A stretch of DNA of 64,000 nt from Dactylonectria macrodidyma. Lineage: Eukaryota; Ascomycota; Sordariomycetes; Hypocreales; Nectriaceae. The translations under genes were made by a program, and so were the position numbers. Shown one piece after another: positions 45,602-56,583 of the stretch (its first letter is position 1; every line of letters starts with the position of its first letter). The stretch lies in NCBI GenBank assembly GCA_020744425.1, contig JAGMUV010000024.1:186001-250000 (forward strand), given 5' to 3'. The notes beneath the pieces are model-generated. The model saw only the letters and a program-made list of their open reading frames with translations, did no database searches and was not told the origin of the DNA.

Positions 45602-47979
45602 CTATCGGTCCGAATAATATTCCGGCTGCGTAGCAGGAATGATAATGACATCTTCAACGGCTGACGACGCTGATGACTGTGACCGGGCCGGAGCCGCGGC
45701 CACGGCCCCGGCGCCCCTCCCTCTACCTCGTCCTCCTCTAGATCCTCTTCCCCTTGTATTTGTATGGCCTCGTGATCTTGGCGTTGACAGTTTTCGGGAC
45801 TGTTGGCTGCTTGGTGTGTCCACAAGCTCGGTCTGTGACAGCGTGCGCCGTACGCTTGGGTTGAGCCGGCGGGTCGTCTGTGGGTTTTGGCGAGGCTGCC
45901 GGGGGGTCTGTTGGCTTTGGGTCTGTTGCTGGGGACTCGAGGTCACACTGGCTTGTAGATATGAGGGTATCGTGAGCTTCTTATTCACAGGTATTCGAGG
46001 TCGGCCGCGGAGGTTAGCGACAACGTCAGGGTCGCGGATCAGTAGAAGTGGCTCTTCGAGGTCCTAGAGATAGAAATTAGTAGATTTCTCATACTAAGAG
46101 CTGTAATTCCTACCAGAGGTTTATGGAGCCACCAGCGGGGCAGGATAACTTCCTTTAACAACGGCTCTTTAGTCACCAGCAAGTCGTAGATATAGTGACT
46201 GCAGGGAAGACCGTATTGCTGTGTGAAGTTGCCGGAACACGGTCTCAACGGCTCGGGGGTCGGCTGCGTGAGTGATAGGAAAGCTGCCTCAGCAAATCGA
46301 TGCTGCTTGACAAGCAAATCGACAGCAGCGTAGGTTATTTGTAAGGGAACCTTACCAAGCCATTCCCGGCCCATGTATTCTCGTCGCTGACGCATCATCA
46401 TTCTAGCTGCCTGTTGCTCATAGTCACGCTGCTTCTTTTTCAACATCTGTTGGATAGCTTTGTGTAGGTGAAGCAGGTCACCGGTGCCGGTGACTAGGAA
46501 TGACTTCACATCCTTGTGAGCAGTCTCAACAGGGCTGTTAACCCTCTGGCCGAAGTTACGATAGCGGCAAATGTAGCACTTTGCCCACTGTTCCCGCCAA
46601 GGCATATACTCCCTTGAGATGTATCGAAGGATTGACTTTTGCTGTGGGTTGTATGCATCGTTCATCGAGGCCCAAGCCGCCTTGAAGTCACTCACTTGGT
46701 CGGCATAGATGACTCGGTGCCAGGCGGAAAACATCGTCTCGCGGGTCAATTCACCTTGTGTGCTAGGCGGCGGTGCTGGTGATGCTGAGTCTCGATTGCC
46801 GTAAGTTCCTTCATTGGCCTCGCGATAGAGGGCTTCATGATGTCGATCACTGAGACTAGGCGTTGGCATACAATCGTCATCATCGTCATCATCGTCAGTA
46901 TCTTCATCAGCATCGGCGTCTTTTGGGTCCTTCCAACGGGCTGCGATCTTAGCCTTGATGTTGGCGTTGATGTGAAAGACGCACAACTGCTGCTGCGTGT
47001 CTGGAAAGGTCACATAAAGGGCGTTTTTTAGGGCTATTTCCTTGTCAGTGATGACAACAGAAGGCACTCGGATTCCAAGGAAACGGCGGAAATCATCTAC
47101 TTGGTCACAAAGCCACTGAAATCCTTCCTCTTTTTCGGAGTTGATGAGGCCAAAGCCAAAGTTAGCTACAGACTTTTGGTCTGTGACGCCAGTGACCTGG
47201 AAAAGGTACATTTTAAAGCGATTAGTCTTGTATGTATTGTCCATACCAAGAACCTCTGGAAACCTCTTCCACATCAGCTCACACCAAGGATAAGTCCAGA
47301 AAACAGCCTCAACTTTGCGGTCAGCACTATACCGTACGAGGTGCTTGAGACCCTGATCTTGGAGGGAGCCGATCCACGCCTGCGTCGCTGTTTTGCCGCC
47401 GAGGGATGCCTGCCGCAGCTTCTGACGGTCATTATAGATGTCTTTTTGTCGAAAGAAAGACGGCTCGATCGTCACATCACGTATGATATCACTCATCTCG
47501 CGGGCGGGGAGGGATTTGTGCTTGAAAAGAGATCGCTCGACTTCTAGCTGCTCTGGTGTGCGGCGGCGATGCATCACGTGTGCGGACGGGTCGAGGGACG
47601 GGCCGTGGTTATGATCAGAGACCGCGACTCGGTAGGTCCAGAGATAGTTGAGCTTTTGCGTTGCTGACGCTGTGATCTTGAACGGGCAGTCGACCTTTTG
47701 CGTACTGGATTTGCGTACACCAGCAGCTTCACACTCACGAGCGTCACCGCGGTCACAACGCAGTTGAATATAAGTTGGCTGCCTAACGCCATGAATCTCA
47801 CGATAGTTACCAGGTGACTTCTTCACTAAGGCGGCGCCGTTCTTGCGATAGAAGTCTTGCAGAGACTTGACGAGGTCATCCAGAGACGAGAATTGCGCTG
47901 ACGGCGGCGGCGGTGGGATTTGAGAACCTAGGGAAAAGATGCCGTTGACGGCATCGTCTTCAGCGTGAGATTGAGTCAT
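45602..47979 (-). CDS. Mutator-like (Hop-type) transposase
   Basis: Two exons (47979-46114, 46063-45602) around a 50-bp intron give 775 aa. Residues ~35-130 resemble a FAR1-type DNA-binding domain (LQDFYRKNGAALVKKSP, DCPFKITASAT). The MULE catalytic core covers ~200-420: VLGMDNTYKTNRFKMYLFQVTG with the first Asp, FGLINSEKEEGFQWLCDQVDDF, VVITDKEIALKNALYVTFP with the second Asp, and QQQLCVFHINANIK. An acidic DEDTDDDDDDDD patch follows. A SWIM-like zinc motif, CSGNFTQQYGLPCSHYIYDLL, lies near residue 600. The C-terminus is Gln/Pro-rich and ends in RGRGSRGGRGRGRG, a nucleic-acid-binding type tail. No stop or frameshift interrupts it. It cuts and joins at the 44-bp ends of this element. Confidence 0.93.
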
Positions 47980-48180
47980 TGTGACTCGTGAGAAATGGTT
48001 GTGTGGAATAGCAGAGGGGCGACGCGATAGTAAAAGGTCTAAGTTGGCCTAGGAATTGCGATCCGATATCGCGGGGTGTTGTAAGCGAGGGTGATCACGT
48101 GACTATAAGCCTTTCCTAATGTGGCTAGCGTTTTGGAAGTCATGTGATAAATTTCCCTCTTTAGGCAAGCGTATTTTGGG

Positions 48181-48224
48181 TACAGCCCGGATAGCAATAT
48201 CATACAGCCCGAATAGCACTACTC
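48181..48224 (-). repeat. Right terminal inverted repeat of the MULE
   Basis: Exact reverse complement of 45358-45401 over all 44 bases; the next base on each side differs, so the ends are well defined. Confidence 0.93.
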
Positions 48225-48232
48225 TGACAAAA
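48225..48232 (+). repeat. Target-site duplication, right copy (TGACAAAA)
   Basis: Identical to 45350-45357 and directly abutting the right terminal repeat. Confidence 0.9.
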
Positions 48233-49821
48233 TCCAACCCTGGCTCCCTTTGCTTCATCGCCCGAACTTCTTTGCGCGCTACGTCGACAACGACAAGCCA
48301 AGTCTGCTCAACCCTGCGGCTTTTTCCGACCAAGATGCCCTCCTAATCTACGGCATACTCGCTCTTGCGGCCCGTCACTCGCCCAATGAACGCTTTCATG
48401 GTGTTTCCGCGCCTCATCGGGGCAACCAGTTTGCCAAGAAAGCTACGGAGCTATACAGCCGTTTGCGTGCGACCGAGGAACACTCGAGCCAGAAGTACCT
48501 TCAGGGCTGCATCTTGCTAGCGGTATACCTATGTGCTTCTGGGCCCTGCCATCGTGGCTGGATCCTCACGGGTGTTTGTGTTCGCATGGCTTACGATCTC
48601 GATCTTTGCAACATGGACGAGGGGGACGACACGTGGCAGGATGCCGCAGAGTGGACGGCGACTGAAGAGCGACGAAGGCTGTTCTGGATTATCTGGGAAC
48701 TCGACACCTTCGTATCGACCCTTTCGAGGCGCCCGAGTGCCATCAACCGTCAAAGGCTGGCCGTTCGTCTCCCTGCTAGCGATGACGCCTGGTTTGCGCA
48801 AGAGCCTGTCGAATCAGCACCGCTGGGTACAAGACCTTCTGAGGTTTGGAAAAGCTTATTAGACTCCCCAAATCAGGACGAACGAGCTTGGTTCCTTCTA
48901 GCAAACTATCTCATGGCCATTACATATGAAACGACCTCCAGTGGGCAAGCCCGCCAGGAAGAAAAAGAGGAGCTTGTAGATGCACTCGTTTGCTTCAATC
49001 TCGCCATGTCACAACGGTTCAGCCTGGAAACCTATGCCGTTCTTTTCGACATAAAAAGCCTTACCAAACATAACTGGGTCATTGGAATGCACTTAATGGT
49101 GATGTCCGCCCGCGCATGTCTGTCAGTGTTTGACGCGGCGCACAGCGCCGGGTCGTTGATGTATACGCGAGAGTTTTCTCGAATTATTCAACACTGGCAT
49201 CCTGAAACAGTCGCTCTGAGCCACCCATTTCTTGCATGTACCCTTTTCTTGCCCCAGGCAAGTGTTTCGAACGAGATGCTGGGCCCTTTCAGCACCTTTA
49301 ACTCCAACATAGAGATGAGCCGTCTGATGCTTGCTCAATATGGCTCAGTCTGGAAATTAGGCTCTGTGCTGATAGGTAAGTGTAATCTGTCCCGATTTCG
49401 TGTCCTAATCATATTCATCCCAATTTTAGATTTGACTCGCCTTTTAACCCCCCCCGACACACTTTCTGGCGAAGAGAGAGCACTGATGAAGCGACTTGCG
49501 GTTTTCTTTCCTCACCAAACAACAGCACCTCGTCCAAAGCTAATTAGCCATGCTCCGCTGCCGGTAAACAAGGAGGATACTATTTTGGGGAACCATGCAC
49601 CTGTGGATGAGTTGCCGTCCAAGCAACCTCTCGAGCTACTGGAGCTCTTCAATCAGTCTGATGACATTGAGAACGGTGGGGTAGTGGTGGACGATCTCAA
49701 TCAAGCCACAATAGAAGGGACAGCCGAATTCCAATTAGATGTCCAAGATGACTGGAGCTCCCGACTACAGCTGGATTATCTATGCGATGATAACCAGCAT
49801 TTTAATTACCTGCAACTCTGA

Positions 49822-50159
49822 CAAGTCTTCACTTGCCTTATTGAGGAGCCGAGGGCAGTTGCAACATGAGCCTTTGAAGTCTACTGAAGAATAGTCTTGT
49901 GGGTTCATCGGCGATGTATGCCAAAGTCAACGACAGGTGTGTATAGCAAGGCAGCGGCCTCAAAGTCAATCACGATGGGGCTAGGTTATAGCTATGAAGG
50001 ATATCGGATCTCGCAACAGGTTCTACTCTAGTTTCCGAAACATGATTCATTCTGAGTCATCCATTTCTTATCTAAGCTTCCAGAATCCAACTCTGATTCT
50101 TGTCACCCCCCCCTATGTCTAATCACGTATTGCCGCGGCTGGGCTCGTTATCGGAGCAG
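49822..50159. other. Convergent 3' region
   Basis: About 340 bp between the regulator end and the 3' end of the acetoacetyl-CoA synthetase. No gene seen. Confidence 0.5.
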
Positions 50160-52687
50160 TTACAGCCTTGGAGTTGAAGCGAGGCAAGGAAGGTCCGCAA
50201 ACTTTTCATACTCCCTTAGACACTCGGGGTTCGCCACCGAGCTGAGGTTTCCAACGTTGGATTTGCAGACAATGTGCTTGACCATCATTTCCATCTTCTT
50301 ACCGTTCAGCGTGTATGGGATATCCTTGATCTCAAAGATATGGGCAGGGACATGCCTAGGACTCAACTGTTCTCTAATCGCGGCTTTAACTTCTTCTTTC
50401 GTTTTCATGAAGTTGGGGACCTTCATCTTGAGAAAGAGAAGAACTTGCTCGTCTTTATCACATGGACGACGTTGCCCGACTGCTATACAATCTTCGACAT
50501 CTGAGAATTTGTCCACTATTCCATATATCTCGGCAGTTCCAAAGCGAATTCCTGTTTCAGTAGTCAGCAACTAGAAAAGAAAACCCAGCTGGAGTCGTGA
50601 ACAAACCTCCAGGGTTAAGGACACCGTCGCTACGTCCAAGGACGACGTATCCTCCGGTCTGTGGGTTTCGTTTGATGAAATCTCCATGAGACCAAACACC
50701 GGGGAACTTCTCAAAATATGCTTGGCGGTATTTCTCCTGGCCATCCTTCCCGTAAAAGCCTGTTGGCATACTGAAGAACGGCGTTGAAATGATCAAGTCC
50801 CCTTCATCGCCGGCACTTTCGACATTGTTGCCCTGGGAGTCCCACACCTCAACTTGCATACCCAGCTGCGCGCAAGCAAGCTCTCCTTCGTATATCGGAG
50901 AGATACAATTGCCACTAATGACTAGTCAGAGTGTTAGTTGTGATCGAGCAAGCAGGTGTGTGAGGGGGAAATCATACTCCCGCCAACAAGATCTGTGCCG
51001 CCGGAGCCACTGAAAAGCCCAACCTCGGAAGGAAACACGTCGTAAAACCATCTGAAAAGCTCAGGAGACAGTGAGGATCCTGAAGAAAGGACGAGTTGCA
51101 GGCTTTCAAGAGCAGATGTTCGATTCCAACCAGACTGCTTCAGGGCTGTTAGCAGCTTGGGGCTTGTACCCCAGTGAGTGACACTTCGTCTCATCGTCAG
51201 CGAGTCTTGCTATCACTGTCAAATTGGAAGTAGAGATGTTGTAAATAACTTACCCTTGATCCTCTAGGAGGCGGACTTGATCCGCCGGGCTGGGATACAG
51301 CGGGCTTCCATCATACAAGACAATTCTTGCACCGACGCTTAGTGACGCGATCAAGTAATTCCACATCATCCATCCGGTCTTAACGAAATAGATTAGTTTA
51401 TCTGGGCTTCGTGTAAGAAATGTAGGGTCGAATGTACCGTGGTGTATTGATAATAGACAGAATCGGCACTGATGTTATTGCTGAGAATGAACTCCTTCTT
51501 CTGTTGAAGAAGTGCGCCACCTCCTGAATGGCAAATACCTGGCATAGCTTTTAGTTAAGACTGAATCAATCAGAGAGAGTAGTCATGGGTTCCAACACTT
51601 TGGCGTTCCTGTGGTCCCGGAGCTAAGTCGAAGTTGGACATGTTAGAAAGAAAGCATGATATCCTTGGGTGTTGTCAACATACGAATAGAGAATGTAGAT
51701 GGGATGATCAAAAGGAAGCTGCGCGAACCGCAGCGGCCGGACGCGAACTTGAAGGAACTGGGTCAAGGAAATGCTGCATCCAATCAAAGCTCTAACGTTA
51801 ACCCATCGTGCTCACGCCAGGATACATGGGGCTCACTCACCACAATTCATCTGGCCATGTTGCACCTGTGACGACCACAACCTTGGCCAACTCCGGGACA
51901 CGCTCCTTCAGCTGTGTGACCGCAGCGACGATTTTATCTCCTAAAGCCCGTCGTCTCCCGGCATACAGGACTTCTGTGTCGACGAAAAGGACTTTTGGCC
52001 GAATTTGTGAGTATCTGCTGACTATTCCTTCTGCCCCCATGTCCGGAGCTGTCGAGGAGAAGATGGCACCGATAGATCCTGCGGCGAGAAGAAGAACGAC
52101 AGCCTCGACCGAATTCGTGAGCACGGCTAGAACAAGCAAGGAATGCTATGTCAGTGTTTCTGTCAAGCGCCTTGAGAAAAGTACATCACCTCTAAGAATG
52201 AGATTCACCAACCTGCAATCCGGTCTCCGGCGACAACGCCAGTCGCTTGAAGGGCACTCGCATATAACGTCACCTGGCGGCGGAGTTGCACCCAGGTTAG
52301 ATGACGCCAGTGTTCTCCGGGTTCTCGGCACGCAGAGATTGCAATGCGGTCTGGGTGTAGCATCAATCCGGCAGACAGGATGTTTTCCGTATAATTAATA
52401 CGCGCGCCTGGGAACCAGTCGGGGCGTGGCCACATGGCGTTGAGGTTGTTCGCAACCCTTTCGGGGGGAACGCTGTAGACCATACCGCAGAAAACCCAAA
52501 CCTCCATGCAAAAGGCTTCAAGGTTCTCTACAGACCATTTTTGTAGTTGCTCGTAAGTCCTTAGGTCTACATTGTGTGACCGATTGATGCGTCGTCGGAA
52601 GGCGTCCAGGCGGGTTGACTGAGGATGAGGATGTTTCCAGATAGCGCCCGGAGAGGAGGAAGCTTTGATCAGCGTAGCTTTTTCCAT
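50160..52687 (-). CDS. Acetoacetyl-CoA synthetase (acetoacetate-CoA ligase)
   Basis: A multi-exon gene on the minus strand from MEKATLIKASSSPG (52687) to TAA at 50160-50162, about 670 aa. It activates acetoacetate with ATP and CoA. Family marks in order: IWKHPHPQSTRLDAFRRRIN, WPRPDWFPGARINYTENIL, GSIGAIFSSTAPDMG, LPFDHPIYILYSSGTTGTPK (the AMP-binding P-loop, rebuilt over an intron), SVYYQYTTTGWMMWNYLIAS, LFSGSGGTDLVGG, WSHGDFIKRN, LGRSDGVLNPGG with IRFGTAEIYGIVDKF, and the C-terminal lysine region YTLNGKKMEMMVKHIV. An apparent frame clash near 51790-51850 goes away if the intron ends at GGATGCAG (giving DELCISLTQFL), so I treat the gene as intact. In the cluster it probably activates acetoacetate released from ring-cleavage products. 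The shared 20-bp word lies 279 bp upstream. Confidence 0.92.
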
Positions 52688-53253
52688 GATGGTCCTTTTG
52701 CTCGCAACCAAAGCAAATTGGCCCTGGTCGTTTGGTTCCAAGCTTGAGGTTTTGAACAATTCGCACGGAGAGACACGGATGTATTTTTACTGAGTTATGT
52801 GGCTGGCTCGCAGGATTTCAATCAACCGCGGTGAACTTGACTGAGTTGCCTCTGCGATGGATCGGTCTGTTGTCTAATTCATTGCCTATCCTTGAGCCGC
52901 GGATCTTTGTTTTCCGAGGGCCATCGTGTGTGGCGGACCGAGGTCGGCGCGGCCACACTTAAAAACCGTGTTTGACCGTGCCCACTACTATATCAGATGA
53001 CCGTCATTCCCGGAGCCATTCCGTACAGAGCGTCTTAGATTTGTCCGGCCTATTGACTGGCAAACCTCATTGTGAATAGAGTCAATCGAATACGTCAATC
53101 TAACACTCTTTGAGTTGGAACATTTGGATGCATGCTCAAGTCTGACGAACACGGACATGTTCATTCACTATTTCACTAGATGGTGCATGCTGAGTCAGTC
53201 AAATAGTCTGTTTTAATTCACACAAATTGGTGATTTATGTGATCGAGATGATC
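52688..53253. other. Promoter of acetoacetyl-CoA synthetase
   Basis: Contains CCGTGTTTGACCGTGCCCAC (52966-52985) and TTTGTCCGGCC (53040-53050), both also present upstream of the monooxygenase at 43.5 kb, plus TGGCGGACCGAGGTCGG near 52931. No gene seen. Confidence 0.55.
52966..52985 (+). promoter_or_regulatory. Shared 20-bp promoter word, copy 2
   Basis: Identical to 43702-43721 over 20 bases while the flanks differ. Located 279 bp before the ATG of acetoacetyl-CoA synthetase. Confidence 0.6.
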
Positions 53254-54198
53254 TCAAACTGCCTTGTCGAATACCATGCGGTTTGCGATCTTGCCTAGCC
53301 CCTCCACCTCAATCTCTACAACGTCACCAGCCTTAAGAAAGCAGCCCCGGAAAATGCCTACCCCAGATGGAGTCCCTGTCATAACGACCGTTCCTTTTCG
53401 AATAGTAGTGCCTCGGCTTAAATGAGCGATAATCTGGCGCACCGACCAGATCATATCACTGGTCTCTGTTTGCTGCACCACTTCTCCATTCACCAAAGTC
53501 TTAAGCTGGAGCTGTTGGGGATCGGGCACCAAAGCAGCAGACCAGATAGCCGGGCCAATTGGTGCGAACCCATCAAATGACTTAGCGTAGCAGAACTGCC
53601 CGCCAGAAGCTTCAGGAAGCTGGTAGTTTCTTGCAGAGAGATCGTTTCCCGCCGTGTAGCCTAGCACATACTCTAAGGCATCTCCCTCGGACACGTTTTT
53701 GGCGTCTCGGCCCATGATAACGCACAGCTCGCCTTCATAGTCTAGCTTAGGCTGGGCATCTGGATGCACGTGAATGTCGTCACTGGGACCTGCTAGTGCA
53801 TCGCTGGGTTTGGTGAAAATGACAGGATGTGAGGGAATTTTCAGCTAAACATAAAGAATGTTAAGGTTGGGATCAAGTCAATGACCATTCAAAGGGATCT
53901 TAGCTCACATTTGCTTCGGTCGCATGCTTCTGGTAGTTCAGGCCCACACAAATCACAATGGGGGTAGATTCAAGAGGAGAGAGAAGCTAGAGAACTTGGA
54001 TTAATCATCGGACGTGTTTGCACCCGCAATCTCAAGACATACCTTGGGAACTTTAATGATTTTGCCTGTCGAGGTCAAGCCCTCCCATGGGTTTCCCAGC
54101 AGCTTCTCAAGTTTGTACCCGTCGTCACCGCATTCCAACAGGTCACCGAACTGCGTAGTGCCATGCTCCTCAAACCGAACAAGTTTCTGGAAAGCCAT
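53254..54198 (-). CDS. Fumarylacetoacetate-hydrolase-family protein
   Basis: Three exons from MAFQKLVRFEEHG (54198) to TGA at 53254-53256, about 275 aa. The FAH fold hydrolyses C-C bonds in beta-diketo acids, or acts as decarboxylase/isomerase, using a divalent metal. Visible: IVICVGLNYQKHATEA at the domain start, metal ligands in DYEGELCVIMGR (E-x-E), Asp in GYTAGNDLSARNYQ, and AKSFDGFAPIGPAIW. The end segment is GTVVMTGTPSGVGIFRGCFLKAGDVVEIE, as in fumarylpyruvate hydrolase and 4-hydroxyphenylacetate-pathway enzymes, and the length matches these short forms rather than true ~420-aa FAH. It shares a 353-bp divergent promoter with the extradiol dioxygenase, so the two very likely act in sequence. 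The exact substrate is not determined by sequence. Confidence 0.92.
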
Positions 54199-54551
54199 TT
54201 GGATGAAGGATGACTACGGCGCTTCGTAACGAAAAGATCAATTCCTCGAGGTGCAAAATGTCAAGGGAAGGACATCGAATTTCTGTGATATTTGGAAAAC
54301 GGAGCAGCAGAGTTGCGAGATAAATGGCTGGTAGAACGGCATGGGTAATGTGGGGTGCTTCAGCGTTGGTGGCGGACTTTCACGGCTCGACCGCTCGAAT
54401 GCCGAAGGGCTTTGAGAGAAACCGGAGACTTCTGCGGCATTATATGAAGCTACTAGCCTCCGGGTCATCTGGGGAAGCATGACACGTACCACATAACACA
54501 CTGTTTGTAGTAGTTTCATCCTTGCCGTGTCTCAAAATCAGAATTTCCGCC
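54199..54551. promoter_or_regulatory. Divergent promoter of hydrolase and dioxygenase genes
   Basis: A 353-bp gap from which both genes are transcribed outward. It holds TGGCGGACTTTC (~54368), resembling TGGCGGACCGAG in the synthetase promoter (52931), and CGG-containing words (AACCGGAGAC, CTCCGGGTCATC) suited to Zn2Cys6 binding. Function as operators is inferred. Confidence 0.5.
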
Positions 54552-55688
54552 ATGTCACCACCTGAGAAGATCAAGGTTGTTCGTCTTGCCTCAGTGCACT
54601 ACCAACACCCCGACCTCGACAAAGCAATTCAGTTTCTCAAAGATTTTGGGCTCACTGAGGTCTCTCGTGAAGATGACCGCGTCTTCTTCGGCGGTTTTGG
54701 CGTCGATCCATACCTCTATGTTGCCGAGAAGGCCCCCGGTCCCCGCCGTGCTTTCCTTGGAGGCACCTGGGTGGTTGATTCGGCCAAAGACCTCGACATC
54801 GCTGCAGCTCATCCTGACGCATCTGGGATCCAAGATGCTGTTGGGCCCGGCGGTGGCAAGAAAGTCAGTATCACTGACCCGAACGGATTCCTCGTCACGT
54901 TCATCCACGGTCAGAGCCCAAAGAACACGCCCGACATTGAGAACACAAGCCGAATTTCTGGCACACAGAAGCCATTGGTCAACTTGGCAACGGAAAAGCC
55001 TAGGCAAGGCCAGTTCTGCAGGTTTAACCACGGTCCAAGCCCAGTCCACAAACTGGGCCACTACGGATACATCGTCCCGAAACACAGTTTTAAAAAGACG
55101 ACAGAATGGTACACGAGCCTTATGAACGTAATACCTACCGATGCTGTCTTTGACCCAGAGAGTGGAGATGATACTACCTGTTTTATGCATATTGATTTGG
55201 GCGAGACATTCACAGATCACCATGTAAGCTTATCGCGCGACAAAAAAGAACCCCGCGTTAACAGGAGATCAGAGCATTTTTTTCGGGGGTAGCCCAGCCG
55301 TCAAAAAGGCCTTCGTACATCACTCCAGCTTCGAAGTCAACGACATGGACACAGAGGCACTCGGCCACCAGTGGCTCGTTGAGAAGGGGTACACAAACTG
55401 TTGGGGAATCGGTCGACATGTGTTGGGCAGTCAGATCTTCGATTATTGGTGAGTCAAAAGCTTCGTATCTGGCTTATTAGTGAGTCGTAATGAGAGACTG
55501 ACGAGAGCGTTATAATGCAAAGGTTTGACACATCGGGAAATATCCTTGAACACTACTCCGACGGGGATCTTGTCAACGAGCTCACCTCGTTCACGCGCTC
55601 ACCTGAAGCTCCGGACTCGCTCCACATCTGGGGACCTAATGTTCCTCTTTCCTTCATCACTGGACAGGCTGGAGACGCGGCTGCTTGA
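54552..55688 (+). CDS. Extradiol (VOC-type) aromatic ring-cleavage dioxygenase
   Basis: Three exons (54552-55223, 55273-55448, 55523-55688) give 337 aa. Type I extradiol dioxygenases use Fe(II) and O2 to open catechol-like rings next to the hydroxyls. Two VOC modules are seen: the N-terminal LASVHYQHPDLDKAIQFLKDFG, and the catalytic C-terminal one. The catalytic module holds the expected H/H/E ligand set: His in HKLGHYGYIVP, His in AFVHHSSFEVND and Glu in ILEHYSDGD. Intron 1 needs the GATCAG acceptor to give DHHSIFFGGSP, which fits the family. Start chosen at MSPPEKIKVVRLASVH; only a non-ATG codon lies upstream. Divergent with the FAH-type hydrolase, the classical next step after extradiol cleavage. 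Confidence 0.92.
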
Positions 55689-56583
55689 TGAATAGTGCTT
55701 TGGCAAGACTTAGGTCGAACTTTCGAATGAATTCAACTGCCTGATTATAACACTAGTACACTAGTTGTAATGGCTTAACGTGGTTTTGGTGCTCCAGTGC
55801 TTAAGTAAAGACAAAGCGTCGATTCAGGCTCCATGTTGCGCCTGAAAACCACTTTGTCAGTCAGATTTTGAACTGGACACTCGTCAAAACTATCAAATTG
55901 AAATGTTCGTAAATACCAATTGAGTGAAGGATTGTTACAACATTTTCTCAAAACACTTATTACGCTTGTTGCAACTCAAGGTATGCATAGTTGGGTTTGT
56001 CACATGTGTGGCACAGGCTGAGTCACTGGGATCGACTGAGAACGGGAACAGAGCCAGGTAAAGCGCTTCGATTTTCATTTTTAGCGTATTTGGGTGTTTA
56101 CATCAAGGAGATCAAGTGTAGCGTTTTATTGTAAAAATGGGTCTTGACCAACATTTTTGCTTGCCGGTTGTTGAAACGCAGTGCTCTGACTAGTATGCAC
56201 TGTGACGAGATGGAACCCGTCAAGGTAAGAGTCACGAGGAATAGCGGAGAGAGGGAGCCACTGCAATTTGATAATATCTGAACCAGCGCGTCTCCGTCTA
56301 GTGCAAAGACGACAACGGTGTTTGAAAGAATTCCCCGTCTCTCGTAAGCCGGGCCCGGCAAAAGACGGCGAAATATGCACCTCCCAAAGCTTAGATCGCA
56401 TGATCGCACTAACGAAACGTCAGCCGGGGGAATTCGGACGCCTACTCACTTCCCAGCTATAAGAAAGCTTAGATCCACAGGAGACAGAACAAAGCATGAG
56501 ACATTGAGTCCTTTATCATCAAATCAAACCCGTACAACAGCCTCTAAAACCGCAGAGTAGGGCCAGAGCCCAGTCGTCAAGAT
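55689..56583. other. Intergenic upstream of salicylate-hydroxylase-like gene
   Basis: About 900 bp, AT-rich on the left. The short frames at 56098-56560 have no domain signal. The promoter has GGG-CCC palindromic words (AAGCCGGGCCCGGC near 56347) and GGGGGAATTCGG. Confidence 0.5.

Larger units (their letters stand above)
45358..48224 (-). mobile_element. Hop-like Mutator-family DNA transposon (MULE), 2,867 bp
   Basis: Bounded by perfect 44-bp terminal inverted repeats (45358-45401 and 48181-48224) and an 8-bp target duplication TGACAAAA. It holds a single transposase gene on the minus strand (45602-47979). The structure matches MULEs such as Hop of Fusarium oxysporum. Identical ends, intact transposase and perfect duplication argue for a recent insertion and possibly a still active element. 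It sits inside an exon of a transcription factor gene. Confidence 0.95.
44469..49821 (+). pseudogene. Zn(II)2Cys6 regulator gene interrupted by a Mutator-like element
   Basis: Host exons: 44469-44587, a 14-bp micro-exon 44716-44729, 44807-44947, 45007-45357, then, after the element, 48233-49375 and ~49431-49821. The zinc cluster is assembled over the first three exons as ACLECRRKKTKCD, then PICGLCQRTGGSC, spacing C-x2-C-x6-C-x6-C-x2-C-x6-C. The Fungal_trans domain begins LIHLYFDK just before the insertion and resumes WLPLLHRPNFFARY after it. Leaving out the element and one copy of the 8-bp duplication joins these in frame. Later motifs include ATEERRRLFWIIWELDTFVSTLSRRP. Apart from the insertion nothing appears broken, so the loss is recent. 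It lies divergent to the monooxygenase, suggesting it was a regulator of the aromatic cluster. As it stands transcription would give at most a truncated zinc-cluster protein. Confidence 0.9.

Noticed and set aside
45639..46067. 142-aa plus-strand frame within the transposon
   Set aside because: Antisense to the Gln/Arg/Gly-rich tail of the transposase; a composition artefact.
51720..51850. Apparent frameshift and TGA inside acetoacetyl-CoA synthetase
   Set aside because: Using the acceptor GGATGCAG instead of GTTAG removes both problems and gives an in-frame LPFDHP region, so no lesion is needed.
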